Assembly (NCBI GenBank): GCA_009772935.1
Contig: WOUR01000011.1
Span: forward strand, 48,285-112,284
DNA length: 64,000 nucleotides
Direction: 5' to 3'
Origin: Rhodospirillaceae bacterium
GTDB lineage: Bacteria; Pseudomonadota; Alphaproteobacteria; Reyranellales; Reyranellaceae
Part shown: positions 50,022-59,355 of the stretch, piece by piece
Layout of the letters: each line of letters opens with the position of its first letter
Position numbering within the stretch: position 1 is the stretch's first letter
Made by a program: the position numbers and the translations under genes
The notes under the pieces: model-generated
Databases searched by the model: none
Told to the model about the DNA's origin: nothing
What the model saw: only the letters and a program-made list of their open reading frames with translations

Positions 50022-51833
50022 ATGGGCGGTGCCGTGAAGCGTACGAAGTTTCATCTCATTCTGATCAAGCCGACTCACTACGATGATGATGGCTATCCGA
50101 TCACATGGCTCCGGTCGCACATTCCCTCGAACACACTGGCCGCGCTCTATGGTCTCGGTGAGGATTGCCGCGCGCGGCAGGTCCTGGGGCCGGACGTCGA
50201 CATCGTCATCCACCCGATCGACGAGACCAACACGCGGGTCAGGCCCGACCGGCTCATGGCTCAGGTCGAGCGCAGCGGTGGCAAAGGCCTGGTTTGCCTC
50301 GTCGGCGTCCAGACCAACCAGTATCCGCACGCGGTCGATCTCGCCCGAAAGTTCCTGAAGGGCCGCTTCCCGGTGGCCATCGGCGGCTTCCACGTGTCCG
50401 GCTGCCTGTCGATGCTGCCGGTGATCCCGCCCGAGATCCAGGAAGCCATGGACATGGGCGTCTCGATCTTCGCCGGGGAGGCCGAGGAAGGCCGCTTCGA
50501 CCTCGTGTTGCGCGACGCGATGAACGGCACGATGAAGCCGCTGTACAACTACATGGACGATCTGCCGGGCCTCGAGGGCGCCCCCACCCCGCACCTGCCG
50601 CCGTCGGCGCTGGCGCGCAACGAGGGCGGCATGTCGAGCTTCGATCTCGGCCGTGGCTGCCCGTTCCAGTGCTCGTTCTGTACCATCATCAACGTGCAGG
50701 GCCGCAAGAGCCGCTTCCGCACCGCCGACGATCTCGAAGCGATCGTCCGCGAGAACCACAAGCAGGGCATCACGTCGTTCTTCATCACCGACGACAACAT
50801 GGCCCGCAACAAGCACTGGGAGGCGTTCTTCGACCGGCTCATCGAGCTCAAGGAGAACGAGGGTATCCAGCTCTCCCTGATCATCCAGGTCGACACCCAG
50901 TGCCACCGTATTCCGAACTTCATCAACAAGGCGCGCTGGGCCGGCGTGTATCGGGTCTTCATCGGCCTCGAGAACGTCAATCCGGACAATCTGCTGGCCG
51001 CCAAGAAGCGCCAGAACAAGATCACCGAGTACCGCAAGATGCTGCAGGCGTGGCACACCAGCGGCGCCTCGACCTGGGCCGGCTACATCCTGGGCTTCCC
51101 CGGGGATACCCGCGAATCGATCCTGCGCGACATGGAGATCATCAAGAAGGAGCTGCCGCTCGACATCCTCGAGCTGTTCATGCTGACGCCGCTCCCCGGA
51201 TCGGAGGACCACCAGACCCTGTGGAAGCAGGGCGTCTGGATGGATCCCGACCTCAACAAGTACGACGTCCATCATCGCTGCGTGCATCACCCGAAGATGA
51301 GCGACGCGGAGTTCGAGCAAGTCTATCGCGAGGCCTGGGCGTCCTACTACACGCCCGAGCACATCGAGACGGTGGCGCGTCGCCACGGCGCGATCCCTGG
51401 CCGCGACCCGGCCGAGCCGGCGCGCTTCATGACCATGTTCAAGATCATGTTCGAGGCCGAGGGCGTGCATCCGCTGGAAGGCGGCGCGGTGCGCATGAAG
51501 TATCGCCTCGACCGCCGCCACGGCATGCCGATCGAGCCGATCGGCGTGTTCCACTACAAGGTGGCGGCGGATTTCTGGCGCAAGCTCAAGATCTACGCCC
51601 GCCTCACGCTGCAGGGCATCGCCATCGGCCGGAAGGTCAAGAACGATCCCCGACGCCTCGAATACACCGACCTGGCGCTGCAGCCCGTGATGGATGACGA
51701 TATGGACAAGCTGTCGCTGTTCGCCGAGACCTCGGGCGGCGGCGCGGCCGTCAACAAGCGTCGCGGCGAGGACCTGGCACGCGCCAAGATCGCGGCCCAG
51801 CAGAACCAGCAACGCCTCGCCGCCGCGGAATAA
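50022..51833 (+). CDS. Radical SAM protein with B12-binding-like N-terminus
   Basis: A 603-residue protein, start ATG 50022 preceded by GGAGA. The radical SAM site is LGRGCPFQCSFCTIINVQGR (about 210-229) with C-x3-C-x2-C. The first ~190 residues look like the Rossmann-type B12-binding domain (KFHLILIKPTHYDDDGYPI, then VAIGGFHVSG). ITSFFITDDNMARNKHWEAFF and YRVFIGLENVNPDNLLAAKK are typical BchE/hopanoid-type radical SAM. The C-terminal region (from about 410) includes HHRCVHHPKM. Substrate unknown. No biosynthetic partner lies nearby. Confidence 0.85.
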   Translation: MGGAVKRTKFHLILIKPTHYDDDGYPITWLRSHIPSNTLAALYGLGEDCRARQVLGPDVDIVIHPIDETNTRVRPDRLMAQVERSGGKGLVCLVGVQTNQYPHAVDLARKFLKGRFPVAIGGFHVSGCLSMLPVIPPEIQEAMDMGVSIFAGEAEEGRFDLVLRDAMNGTMKPLYNYMDDLPGLEGAPTPHLPPSALARNEGGMSSFDLGRGCPFQCSFCTIINVQGRKSRFRTADDLEAIVRENHKQGITSFFITDDNMARNKHWEAFFDRLIELKENEGIQLSLIIQVDTQCHRIPNFINKARWAGVYRVFIGLENVNPDNLLAAKKRQNKITEYRKMLQAWHTSGASTWAGYILGFPGDTRESILRDMEIIKKELPLDILELFMLTPLPGSEDHQTLWKQGVWMDPDLNKYDVHHRCVHHPKMSDAEFEQVYREAWASYYTPEHIETVARRHGAIPGRDPAEPARFMTMFKIMFEAEGVHPLEGGAVRMKYRLDRRHGMPIEPIGVFHYKVAADFWRKLKIYARLTLQGIAIGRKVKNDPRRLEYTDLALQPVMDDDMDKLSLFAETSGGGAAVNKRRGEDLARAKIAAQQNQQRLAAAE

Positions 51834-51868
51834 TCGGCCGCGGCAGGTCGATCAGCTGAACCGAACCG

Positions 51869-51932
51869 TTGGAGCGCGCCACTCCAGTGGCGCATCAAGT
51901 TCATGAGGCGCCGCTGGAGTGGCGCGCTCCAA
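51869..51932. repeat. Palindromic intergenic repeat (18-bp perfect arms)
   Basis: TTGGAGCGCGCCACTCCA at 51869-51886 is exactly inverted at 51915-51932. The stem can be extended by seven pairs with one mismatch, leaving a 14-base loop. It lies between convergent genes, 35 bases after the radical SAM stop, and abuts the dioxygenase stop, so it may also terminate both. It shares its arm with 41261-41286. Confidence 0.8.
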
Positions 51933-51935
51933 TAG

Positions 51936-52814
51936 CTAGTGAACCACTTTCGGCGTCACCTCGCCGAGACCGTCGGCGTCCGTCGCCGAGATCGTCGTGC
52001 GCACCATCGAGCGCTCGCGCGCATAGTCCCACGGGCGGCCACGATGGAGCATGGCGCGGTTGTCCCACATCACCGCATCGCCCTGACGCCATTTGTGGCT
52101 GTAGACGAACTCAGGCCGCGTCGCCTCGTCGAGCAGCTGAGACAGGAGCTGGCGCGCGTCGCGGTCGTCCATGCCGTCGATCGCATAGGCATGGCTGGCC
52201 ACGTAGAGCGCCCGTCGGTCGTTGGCCGGGTTCCGCCAGTTCAGCTTCCACCGCACCGGCGGCAGCGCCTTGCGCTCCTCGGCATTGGCAAGGTCGGGAT
52301 GGATCTGGTCGCGACTGTTGGCATAGGAATGGGTCGCCACGGCGTCCTTGAGCTTTTCCTGCATGTCCGCCGGCAGCCGCTCCCAGGCAAGCCGCGTCGA
52401 GGTGTACTCGGTCTCACCGCCCTCGCCCGGCAGCACGCGCGCAGTCAGCACGGAGGCGAGCGCCGGCGTCTTCTTGAAGGACGAGTCGGTGTGCCACAGC
52501 GCATTGGCCTTGGCGATCAGCACCTGACGGTGATCGGGCGGCACGATCTCGCCCTTCTCGCCCACATTGGTCAGGCGCGAATAGAAGCTGTTGGCACCGA
52601 GCGATGCGACCTTGGTGAGTTCCAGCGGTCCGAAGGCGCGGCTGTAGGCGACCTGGATGTCGTCGGCGATCTGCTGGTCCCGGAACACGAGGAGTGAATA
52701 CGTCTCGAAGGCCTCCCGGACGGCCTTGTAGGCCTGGGCATCGGTCGCCACGTCGAGCAGCGAGATGCCCTTCACTTCGACGCCGAAGCCATCGGCCAGC
52801 GGGACCAGTTCCAT
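51936..52814 (-). CDS. TauD/TfdA-family alpha-ketoglutarate-dependent dioxygenase
   Basis: A 292-residue Fe(II) oxygenase, start ATG 52814 (MELVPLADGFGVEVKG) with AGGAGG upstream; an extension to 52991 is rejected. The iron site is WHTDSSFKKTP (H-x-D, about residue 110), with the distal His in AMLHRGRPWDYAR and the ketoglutarate-binding Arg in RSMVRTTIS. Family members hydroxylate sulfonates, phenoxyacetates and similar compounds with release of succinate and CO2. Substrate unknown. Confidence 0.9.
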   Translation of the reverse strand: MELVPLADGFGVEVKGISLLDVATDAQAYKAVREAFETYSLLVFRDQQIADDIQVAYSRAFGPLELTKVASLGANSFYSRLTNVGEKGEIVPPDHRQVLIAKANALWHTDSSFKKTPALASVLTARVLPGEGGETEYTSTRLAWERLPADMQEKLKDAVATHSYANSRDQIHPDLANAEERKALPPVRWKLNWRNPANDRRALYVASHAYAIDGMDDRDARQLLSQLLDEATRPEFVYSHKWRQGDAVMWDNRAMLHRGRPWDYARERSMVRTTISATDADGLGEVTPKVVH

Positions 52815-52917
52815 CGGTTTCCTCCTCGCAGTTTCTTTTATGACCGGGATTTTATCGCACCGGCGCGGCGGGCGGCTATAGTACGATTTCTGCACCCGAG
52901 GCATTGCTGTATCCCGT

Positions 52918-53700
52918 ATGGCCGTCCAGTCCCAGCCCGTTCCCCGCCTCGCCTTCGTCTGTGCCAGCACGCCGACGGCCCGTGAGGCCAAGGCCCGCCT
53001 CGAAGCGATCTATGGCGCGGCAACGGCCGCCGAGGCCGACATCATCGTCGCGTTGGGTGGCGACGGGCTGATGCTGCAGACACTCCACCGCAACATGCGG
53101 CGGCTCAAGCCGATCTACGGCATGAACCTCGGCACGGTCGGCTTCCTGCTCAACACCTACAAGGAAGCGAACCTGTTGAAGCGCCTGAGGAAGGCCCGCC
53201 AGGTGACGCTGACGCCGCTGCGCATGCTGGCCACCAACACGCGCGGCAAGGTTTCGGAAGTGCTCGCCATCAACGAGGTGTCGCTGCTGCGTTCGAGCCG
53301 CCAGACGGCGCGTATCGAGGTCGCGGTCGACGGCCAGAAGCGACTGCCCGAGCTGCATTGCGACGGTGTGCTGGTGGCGACCCCAGCCGGCTCCACCGCC
53401 TACAACCTCTCGGCCCACGGACCGATCCTGCCGCTCGGCGCCGGCCTGCTGGCGCTGACGCCGATCAACGCCTTCCGGCCGCGGCGTTGGCGCGGTGCGT
53501 TGCTGTCGCGCACCTCGAAGGTCGAGTTCACGATCCTCGACCCGAAGAAGCGTCCCGTCGCGGCGGCGGCGGACTCGGTGGAGATCCCCAACGTCGCCCA
53601 TGTCGCGGTGACCGAGGCCAGCGACACCAGGCTCACCCTGCTGTTCGACCCCGAGCACGATCTCGAGGAGCGCATCCTGAAGGAGCAGTTCGCTCCTTGA
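52918..53700 (+). CDS. nadK: NAD kinase
   Basis: A 260-residue kinase converting NAD to NADP with ATP. The catalytic GGDG motif is G47-G48-D49-G50 ([13 protein letters not shown]), the second NAD-binding motif is [12 protein letters not shown] near 68-79, and [23 protein letters not shown] near 150-172 is the conserved loop. Length and layout match the short alphaproteobacterial type without the long N-terminal extension. The TTG start of the next gene overlaps its stop (TTGA). Confidence 0.93.
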   Translation: MAVQSQPVPRLAFVCASTPTAREAKARLEAIYGAATAAEADIIVALGGDGLMLQTLHRNMRRLKPIYGMNLGTVGFLLNTYKEANLLKRLRKARQVTLTPLRMLATNTRGKVSEVLAINEVSLLRSSRQTARIEVAVDGQKRLPELHCDGVLVATPAGSTAYNLSAHGPILPLGAGLLALTPINAFRPRRWRGALLSRTSKVEFTILDPKKRPVAAAADSVEIPNVAHVAVTEASDTRLTLLFDPEHDLEERILKEQFAP

Positions 53701-54788
53701 GCGGCAAGGACGTCCCCTTGAAGACCGGGAAGAAGAGGATCATCGGCCACGAGGGCTGGCAGCCTCTCGCGCTGGCGCTCGCCATCGGCACGGTGGGCGG
53801 CTTCGTCTTCGACTGGCTGCGCATGCCGCTGGCCTGGATGCTGGGCGCCTGTGTCTTCTCCACGGTCGCTGCCTTCCTTGGCCTGCGCGTCGGCATGCGG
53901 GTGCGATTGCGCCAGGGCATGATCATCATCCTCGGTGTGCTGCTGGGCTCGAGCTTCACGCCGGAACTGCTGCAGCGGGTGGGGGAATGGGCGGTCAGCC
54001 TCTGTGTCCTCACCGGCATGACCATGACGGGCGCCACGCTCTGCTATGCCTGGCTGCGGACCGTTACCGACTGGGACAAGGTCACCTGCTACTTCGCCGC
54101 CATGCCCGGCGGGCTGAACGACATGACCATCATGGGCGGTTCGATGGGCGGCGACGAGCGTTCGATCGCGCTCGCGCATGCGCTTCGCATCCTGACGGTC
54201 GTGCTCACGATCCCGGTCTGGTACCGGCTGGTGAACGGCGCGCAGACCAGCGTTCTGACCATGGTCCACGGGCCAACCGGCAACGACTGGAAGGACTATG
54301 CCATCCTCATCGCCTGCGGCGTGATCGGCGCGGTCGTCGGTCGCCTGCTGCGCCTGCCGGCGAGCTTCATGATGGGCCCGATGATCGTGAGCGCCATCGC
54401 CCATCTCGGCGGACTCACCAACTCGCAACCGCCGGGATTTCTGGTCGCGGCGGCGCAGGTCGTGGTCGGCACCGGCATCGGCTGCCGCTTCGTCGGCACC
54501 AACTTCGACCGGCTGCACAAGGAGATGGCCGCCGCCATCGGCGCCGCCTTCATCCTGATCGCCTGCGCCGTCGGGTTCGCCGAGGTCACCCACGCGCTGA
54601 CAGGCCTCAACCTCGACGCCACCGTGCTGAGCTACGCCCCCGGCGGCTTCGCCGAGATGAGCCTGATCGGCCTCGCGCTCGGCATCGAGGTCGCGATGGT
54701 CGCGACCCACCATCTCTTCAGGCTGTTCCTGATCATCATCACCGGCCCAATCGTCTTCCGCACGATCCTGCGGCGGGGCCGTCACTGA
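53697..54788 (+). CDS. AbrB-family (ammonia-monooxygenase-like) membrane protein
   Basis: A 363-residue integral membrane protein with about ten hydrophobic segments, TTG start overlapping the nadK stop; TTG 53718 is an alternative. Two copies of the AbrB duplicated domain are visible, as [21 protein letters not shown] (about 131-151) and [20 protein letters not shown] (about 311-330), a repeated P-G-G-x-x-[DE]-M-[ST] motif. The family (AbrB_dup) has no defined substrate. The long frame from 53358 belongs to nadK shadow. Confidence 0.85.
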   Translation: MSGKDVPLKTGKKRIIGHEGWQPLALALAIGTVGGFVFDWLRMPLAWMLGACVFSTVAAFLGLRVGMRVRLRQGMIIILGVLLGSSFTPELLQRVGEWAVSLCVLTGMTMTGATLCYAWLRTVTDWDKVTCYFAAMPGGLNDMTIMGGSMGGDERSIALAHALRILTVVLTIPVWYRLVNGAQTSVLTMVHGPTGNDWKDYAILIACGVIGAVVGRLLRLPASFMMGPMIVSAIAHLGGLTNSQPPGFLVAAAQVVVGTGIGCRFVGTNFDRLHKEMAAAIGAAFILIACAVGFAEVTHALTGLNLDATVLSYAPGGFAEMSLIGLALGIEVAMVATHHLFRLFLIIITGPIVFRTILRRGRH

Positions 54789-54800
54789 ACGGCTCCTCGA

Positions 54801-55622
54801 CTAGGCTCGCAGCGTGATGCCGCCGTCGACCACCAGCAGGTGGCCGTTCACATAGGCCGACTGATCCGACGCGAGGAACAGTGCCGCGTTGGCGGTGTCC
54901 CAGCCCGTGCCCATCTTGCCGGTCGGCGAGGCGCGGTCACGAATCTCGATCATCTTCTCGTAGGCCTGGTTATGGTCCTTCTCGCTCTTGGCATACTGCT
55001 CGGCCAGGAAATCGATCATCGGCGTGTGCATCAGGCCGGGCAGGATCGCGTTGCACCGGATGCCCTTCTCCGCGTACTGCGAGGCGATCGCCATGGTGAG
55101 CGAGTTCACCGCGCCCTTGCTGGCATTGTAGGCAAGGTAGGAAATCCCCTTGGGGCTGCGGATCGAGGCGATCGAGCTCACGTTCACGATCGCGCCCTTG
55201 CCCTGCTGCTCCATGATCGGCAGCACGTGCTTGGCGGTGAGGAAGAAGCTCTTCACGTTGACGTCGAACACGCGATGCCACTCGTCCTCGCTGAGTTCGA
55301 CCGGCCCCCCCTGCGAGCCGATGCCGACATTGTTGTCGAGGATGTCGACCCGGCCCCACTTCGCCATGCAGGCGTCGACCATCGCCTTCACGTCGGCGTT
55401 GTTCGAGGCGTTGGCCTCGTAGGCGACCGCGAAGCCGGGACCGACCTCCTTCTCGATCAGTCCCACCGTCTCCTCGGCGGCGGCACGCTTCAGGTCGACG
55501 CAGAACACCTGGGCGCCCTCGCGCGCGAAGGTGATCGCCGTGCACTTGCCGTTGCCCCAGCCCGGCCCGCTCGAGCCCGCCCCGACGACGATCGCCACCC
55601 TGTCCTTCAGCTTGCCTGACAT
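54801..55622 (-). CDS. Short-chain dehydrogenase/reductase
   Basis: A 273-residue classical SDR. Nucleotide-binding N-terminus AIVVGAGSSGPGWGNGKCTAITFAREG (split at 10-36) is an expanded glycine-rich motif rather than TGxxxGIG. DNNVGIGSQGG replaces the NNAG motif. NVSSIASI holds the catalytic Ser, and YNASK the Tyr and Lys. The C-terminus HLLVVDGGITLRA is usual. It is convergent with the AbrB gene (12 bases). Confidence 0.9.
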   Translation of the reverse strand: MSGKLKDRVAIVVGAGSSGPGWGNGKCTAITFAREGAQVFCVDLKRAAAEETVGLIEKEVGPGFAVAYEANASNNADVKAMVDACMAKWGRVDILDNNVGIGSQGGPVELSEDEWHRVFDVNVKSFFLTAKHVLPIMEQQGKGAIVNVSSIASIRSPKGISYLAYNASKGAVNSLTMAIASQYAEKGIRCNAILPGLMHTPMIDFLAEQYAKSEKDHNQAYEKMIEIRDRASPTGKMGTGWDTANAALFLASDQSAYVNGHLLVVDGGITLRA

Positions 55623-55641
55623 GCCGCTTCGCTCCCGTGCG

Positions 55642-56061
55642 TTACTTCCTTTTCTTCTTCCGCAAATGATGGGTCAGGGCCAGTGCAATGCAATGCCGCA
55701 ATTCTCTGACCGGAACGCGCTCCTTGGCACCGAACTGGATCGCGCGCTCGCCCTCGTAGCGGAAGGTCTCGGGATAGAGGTCGCGGAACTGGCCGACCAC
55801 CCCGCTCTGACAATGGAAATAGATCGCATAACCGCCGCTGTCGCCCTTCAGCCGGTCGATACGCACGGTGGTGCCGCTGCCGGTCTCTTCGGTGAGATAG
55901 CTGGGCTGGCTCCACTTCAGTGTCTCTGTCAGCACGCCGACACCGGGCGTTGCCGCCGCGACCTCGAAGATGGTCTCGCGCAGCGCCATCAGCCGGGCGC
56001 GCACCTCCGGCGGATAGGCCTTGAACGTCGCGGCCACCCTGGGATCGGCAAACCGTTTCAT
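55642..56061 (-). CDS. DUF1801-domain protein
   Basis: A 139-residue protein with MKWSQPSYL-like core (here LKWSQPSYLTEETGSGTTVRI, about 48-68) followed by YAIYFHCQSGVVGQF (about 77-91), matching DUF1801 (YdhG/iron-chaperone-like fold). It ends in a basic tail (LRKKKRK). Function unknown. The start ATG 56061 is 94 bases before the divergent Bug-type gene. Confidence 0.82.
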   Translation of the reverse strand: MKRFADPRVAATFKAYPPEVRARLMALRETIFEVAAATPGVGVLTETLKWSQPSYLTEETGSGTTVRIDRLKGDSGGYAIYFHCQSGVVGQFRDLYPETFRYEGERAIQFGAKERVPVRELRHCIALALTHHLRKKKRK

Positions 56062-56154
56062 GGCGGGAGCCTAACACAAGGCTTGCGAAGCGGGCTGGCG
56101 GAACCGGCGCTCGCGTGGGAGGCTGGCGGCAACAAGAAAACCGGAGGAGCGTCC

Positions 56155-57129
56155 ATGCGTCGTCGTGCGTTCACCGCCTCGGCCCTTGCAACCGCACTCG
56201 CGTCGCCCGCGATTGCCCCCTCTGCGATTGCACAGGCGACCTGGCCCGCCAAGCCACTGCGCCTCGTCATCCCCTATCCGCCCGGCGGGCCGTCGGACGT
56301 CTCGAGCCGCATCGTCATGGAGCGCGCCGCCCAGTTGCTCGGGCAGGGCGTGCTGTTCGACAACAAGGCCGGCGCCTCGGGCATGATCGGGGCGGAGTTC
56401 GTGAAGAACCAGCCGGTCGACCATCACACCTTCCTCACGACGACGACGGCGATGGTCTGCATCACGCGACACCTGCAGCCGATCCCGTTCGACCCCGATC
56501 GCGACATCGTCCCGGTCTCGCGCATGACGACCTCGTGGGGGGCCTTCGCCGTCCACCCGTCGGTGCCGGCCAACACAGTCGCGGAGTTCGTGGCCTATGC
56601 CAAGGCCAATCCGGGCAAGCTGAACTACGGCTCGGCCGGGCTCGCCACGATCACCCACCTGTTCGGCGAGATGCTCTGCCTGGAAGCCGGCATCAGGATG
56701 ACCCATGTTCCCTATCGCGGCAGCGCACCCGCGACCAACGCGCTGCTGGCCGGCGAGATCCAGGCGCAATTCGACCAGACCACTCTGCCGCACATCAAGG
56801 CGGGAAAGCTGCGGGCGCTGGCAATGCTGGCGGAGGTGCGCCACCCGGATTTCCCGGACGTCCCGACCCTGCAGGAAACCGGCTACGGCAAGGAAGGCGG
56901 CGATTCCTGGTTCGGCATCCTCGCTCCTGCGGGCACCTCACCCGAGGCGATCGCGCGCCTCGACACCGCGATCGCCGAGGCCCTGCGCGCCCCCGACATC
57001 ATGGCCAAGGTCCACAATGGCGGCATGCGCGTGACCTATCTCAACCCGTCGGACTTCAGGACACAGATCGGCACCGAGAGCACGATGTTCGGCGCGATCA
57101 TCAAGAAGGGCGGTATCAAGCTGCCCTGA
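56155..57129 (+). CDS. Bug-family periplasmic tricarboxylate-type binding protein
   Basis: A 324-residue periplasmic receptor, start ATG 56155 with GGAGGA upstream; a long upstream frame is rejected. Signal peptide residues 1-27 (ending in SAIAQA), then WPAKPLRLVIPYPPGGPSDVSSR, the Bug N-terminal hallmark. NYGSAGLATITHLFGEML and THVPYRGSAPATNALLAGEI are also characteristic. The tripartite membrane genes (TctA/TctB) are not adjacent, as is usual for orphan Bug proteins. Confidence 0.92.
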   Translation: MRRRAFTASALATALASPAIAPSAIAQATWPAKPLRLVIPYPPGGPSDVSSRIVMERAAQLLGQGVLFDNKAGASGMIGAEFVKNQPVDHHTFLTTTTAMVCITRHLQPIPFDPDRDIVPVSRMTTSWGAFAVHPSVPANTVAEFVAYAKANPGKLNYGSAGLATITHLFGEMLCLEAGIRMTHVPYRGSAPATNALLAGEIQAQFDQTTLPHIKAGKLRALAMLAEVRHPDFPDVPTLQETGYGKEGGDSWFGILAPAGTSPEAIARLDTAIAEALRAPDIMAKVHNGGMRVTYLNPSDFRTQIGTESTMFGAIIKKGGIKLP

Positions 57130-57147
57130 GGATGGGGCTCACAACCG

Positions 57148-58524
57148 TCAGGATTTCCGACGGGCGCGAGGGTTGGCCGACCAGACGTCCGGCCAGAGGA
57201 GCGACAGGAGCAGCACGGCCAGCAATCCGCCGCCTGCCGCCACGAAGGCGAAGCGGTAGCCGGCGAGGAAGCCGGCCATGTTCATGAAACCCTGCGCGCC
57301 ATGGGCCTGCAGGGCCGTCAGCACCGAGGCGCCGGCGACGATGCCAATCGTGCGGGTCAGCAGCGAGAGACTTCCCGCGACGCCACGGTCACGCGCCGGC
57401 AAGGTGGCCGTGACGATGTCGGTATAGGCCACCGTCAGCAGACCCTGCCCCATTCCCTCCAGCACCAGCAACGCCGCCACAACGAGCACCGGCGTGTCGA
57501 TCCCGGTGAAGCCCAGCGGCAGCAAGCCGAGGCCGACACAGGCGACACCCGCGAAGACGGTCGGTCGCTGGCCGATGCGGCTCACCAGGAAGGCCGAGAG
57601 CGGCGCCCCGGTCAGGCTGCCGCCATAGGCCATCGCCAGCACGATGCCGACGCCCAGCGGCGTCAGCTTCAGCACGTTCACGAGGTAGTAGGGCGTCAAC
57701 AACAGGATCGCGAAGCCCGCGAGGTTGGCGAGCGCATTGAGCACGTTGGGGATCGCAAAGCGCGGATCGGCGAACAGCGACGGCCGGATGATCGGCTCCG
57801 GTACCCGGTTGGCACGGCGGACATAGGCCACGATCAAGGCCAGCGCGACGAGGGCCGTCGCCAGCGCCCACGGGCCCGGGATCTCCTTGCGCTGCGAGAA
57901 GGTGAGCGACAGGAGCAGCGTGCTCATGCAGGCCGCCAGCAGCACCGCCCCAACGGCATCGAACGGGCGCGAATCGGGCTTGGGCGACGGCAGCAATCCG
58001 GAGAGAGCGAGCGTGGCGAGCGCGAGCGGCACGCGCACCCAATACACGGCGGGCCAGCCCCAGAGTTCGACCAGCGCGCCCCCCAGGAACGGGCCGACGG
58101 CGGCGGCGATGGCCATGGAACTGGCAAAGCCCGCCAGCGCCTTGGTGCGGTCGCTCTCGGCAAACAGCGAGGTGGCCAGCGCCGGCGTGCAGGACAGCGC
58201 CAGCGCCGTACCGATCCCCTGGACTCCGCGCGCCCACAGGAACAGCGGCCAGTCCGGCGCCGCCGCGCAGGCCGCGCAGCCGAAGGCGGAGATCGCGAGG
58301 CCGATGCGGAAGACGAGCCGGTGCCCGAACAGATCGCCCAGCTTGCCGCAGACCAGCATCAGCGAGCCGTAAACCAGGACGTAGCAGATCACGAGCCACT
58401 GCACGTCACCCAAGGCGACCTTGAAATGGCTCGTGATCGCCGGCAGCGCCACGTTGACGGCAATGTCGAGCGGCGCAAGCGACGCGCCCAGCCCGACGAT
58501 CGCGAGGCCGAAGGCCGGCCTCAT
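57148..58524 (-). CDS. MFS transporter, DHA2-like drug exporter family
   Basis: A 458-residue protein with 12-14 hydrophobic segments. The motif GKLGDLFGHRLVFRIGLAISAFG (about 60-82) is the MFS A loop, and GIGTALALSCTPALATSLF near 104-122 resembles the drug:H+ antiporter C-type motif. Substrate unknown. The gene is co-directional with the dienelactone hydrolase gene, 13 bases downstream of it. Confidence 0.87.
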   Translation of the reverse strand: MRPAFGLAIVGLGASLAPLDIAVNVALPAITSHFKVALGDVQWLVICYVLVYGSLMLVCGKLGDLFGHRLVFRIGLAISAFGCAACAAAPDWPLFLWARGVQGIGTALALSCTPALATSLFAESDRTKALAGFASSMAIAAAVGPFLGGALVELWGWPAVYWVRVPLALATLALSGLLPSPKPDSRPFDAVGAVLLAACMSTLLLSLTFSQRKEIPGPWALATALVALALIVAYVRRANRVPEPIIRPSLFADPRFAIPNVLNALANLAGFAILLLTPYYLVNVLKLTPLGVGIVLAMAYGGSLTGAPLSAFLVSRIGQRPTVFAGVACVGLGLLPLGFTGIDTPVLVVAALLVLEGMGQGLLTVAYTDIVTATLPARDRGVAGSLSLLTRTIGIVAGASVLTALQAHGAQGFMNMAGFLAGYRFAFVAAGGGLLAVLLLSLLWPDVWSANPRARRKS

Positions 58525-58537
58525 GCCCGCAGCCGGC

Positions 58538-59197
58538 TCAGAGGTGCTTCTTCAGGAATTCGAGCATCCTCTCCCACGCCGCGTTGGCCGACTTCACGTC
58601 GTAGGCCTCGCTGCGCTCGTTGGAGAAGGCGTGCGCGGCGTCGTAGCGGAAGATTTCCGGGCTCTGGCCCGCGCCCTTCATCGTCTTCTCGAGCGCGTCG
58701 ACGGCCGTCGGCGTGCACCAGTCGTCCTTGTTGGCGAAGTGGCCCTGCAGCGGCACCGTGATCTTCGCCGGATCGGCGAGCTGGCCCGGCGGGATGCCAT
58801 AGAACGGCACGCCACAGGAGATGCCGCCGATCCTCGCGCAAGCCGCGATGGTGAGCGCGCCGCCCATGCAGAAGCCCATCACGCCGACCTTGCCGCCCAT
58901 CCCGGCCAGGTGCTTCACCGCGCCAGCGATGTCCTGGTCGGAGGCGCCGACGAAGTCGAGGCCGCTCATCATGTGATTGGCTTCGTCCGGCTTCTGGGTC
59001 ACGCGGCCCTTGTAGAGGTCGGGGGCCAGCGCGTTGTAGCCCTGCCGCGCGAACCGGTCGGCGACGCCGCAGATCTGGTCGTTGAGGCCCCACCATTCCT
59101 GGATCACCACGATCCCCGGCTTGCCCTGCCCCGCCTCGGCCAGATAGCCCTTGCAGGTCGATCCGTCGGGACGCTTGAAGTCGATCAGACTGCCCAT
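58538..59197 (-). CDS. Dienelactone hydrolase-family protein
   Basis: A 219-residue alpha/beta hydrolase. The nucleophile elbow is VGVMGFCMGGALTIAACA with Cys (about 109-126), the catalytic acid is expected in NKDDWCTPTAVDAL (about 163) and the His is in DAAHAFSNERSEAYD (about 193). VVIQEWWGLNDQICGVADRF near 29-48 is the typical N-terminal core. Hydrolysis of dienelactone in aromatic ring degradation is the founding activity; the true substrate is open. Confidence 0.9.
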   Translation of the reverse strand: MGSLIDFKRPDGSTCKGYLAEAGQGKPGIVVIQEWWGLNDQICGVADRFARQGYNALAPDLYKGRVTQKPDEANHMMSGLDFVGASDQDIAGAVKHLAGMGGKVGVMGFCMGGALTIAACARIGGISCGVPFYGIPPGQLADPAKITVPLQGHFANKDDWCTPTAVDALEKTMKGAGQSPEIFRYDAAHAFSNERSEAYDVKSANAAWERMLEFLKKHL

Positions 59198-59236
59198 GTG
59201 ATTGTCCTCCTCAGTATGTCCTGAACTCTACACCGA

Positions 59237-59348
59237 CCTCACCCTGAGGAGCACACCGAAGGCGTGCGTCTCGAAGGGTGGGATCGCGCACCGTGCCTGT
59301 TGCCCGTCCTTCGAGACGCATCGCTGCGCGATGCTCCTGAGGATGAGG
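59237..59348. repeat. Long imperfect inverted repeat (REP-like)
   Basis: The 46-base arms 59237-59282 and 59303-59348 are imperfect reverse complements with a 20-base loop. The arms contain the words ctgaggagc, gcgtctcgaagg and their complements. It lies between two leftward genes and overlaps neither. Similar elements are common in alphaproteobacterial genomes by general knowledge; the related text at 13780 has a different arm. Confidence 0.75.
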
Positions 59349-59355
59349 GTTTTCG

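Noticed and set aside
49968..51812. 614-codon minus-strand frame
   Set aside because: Antisense to the radical SAM gene, which has the cysteine cluster and a good ribosome site.
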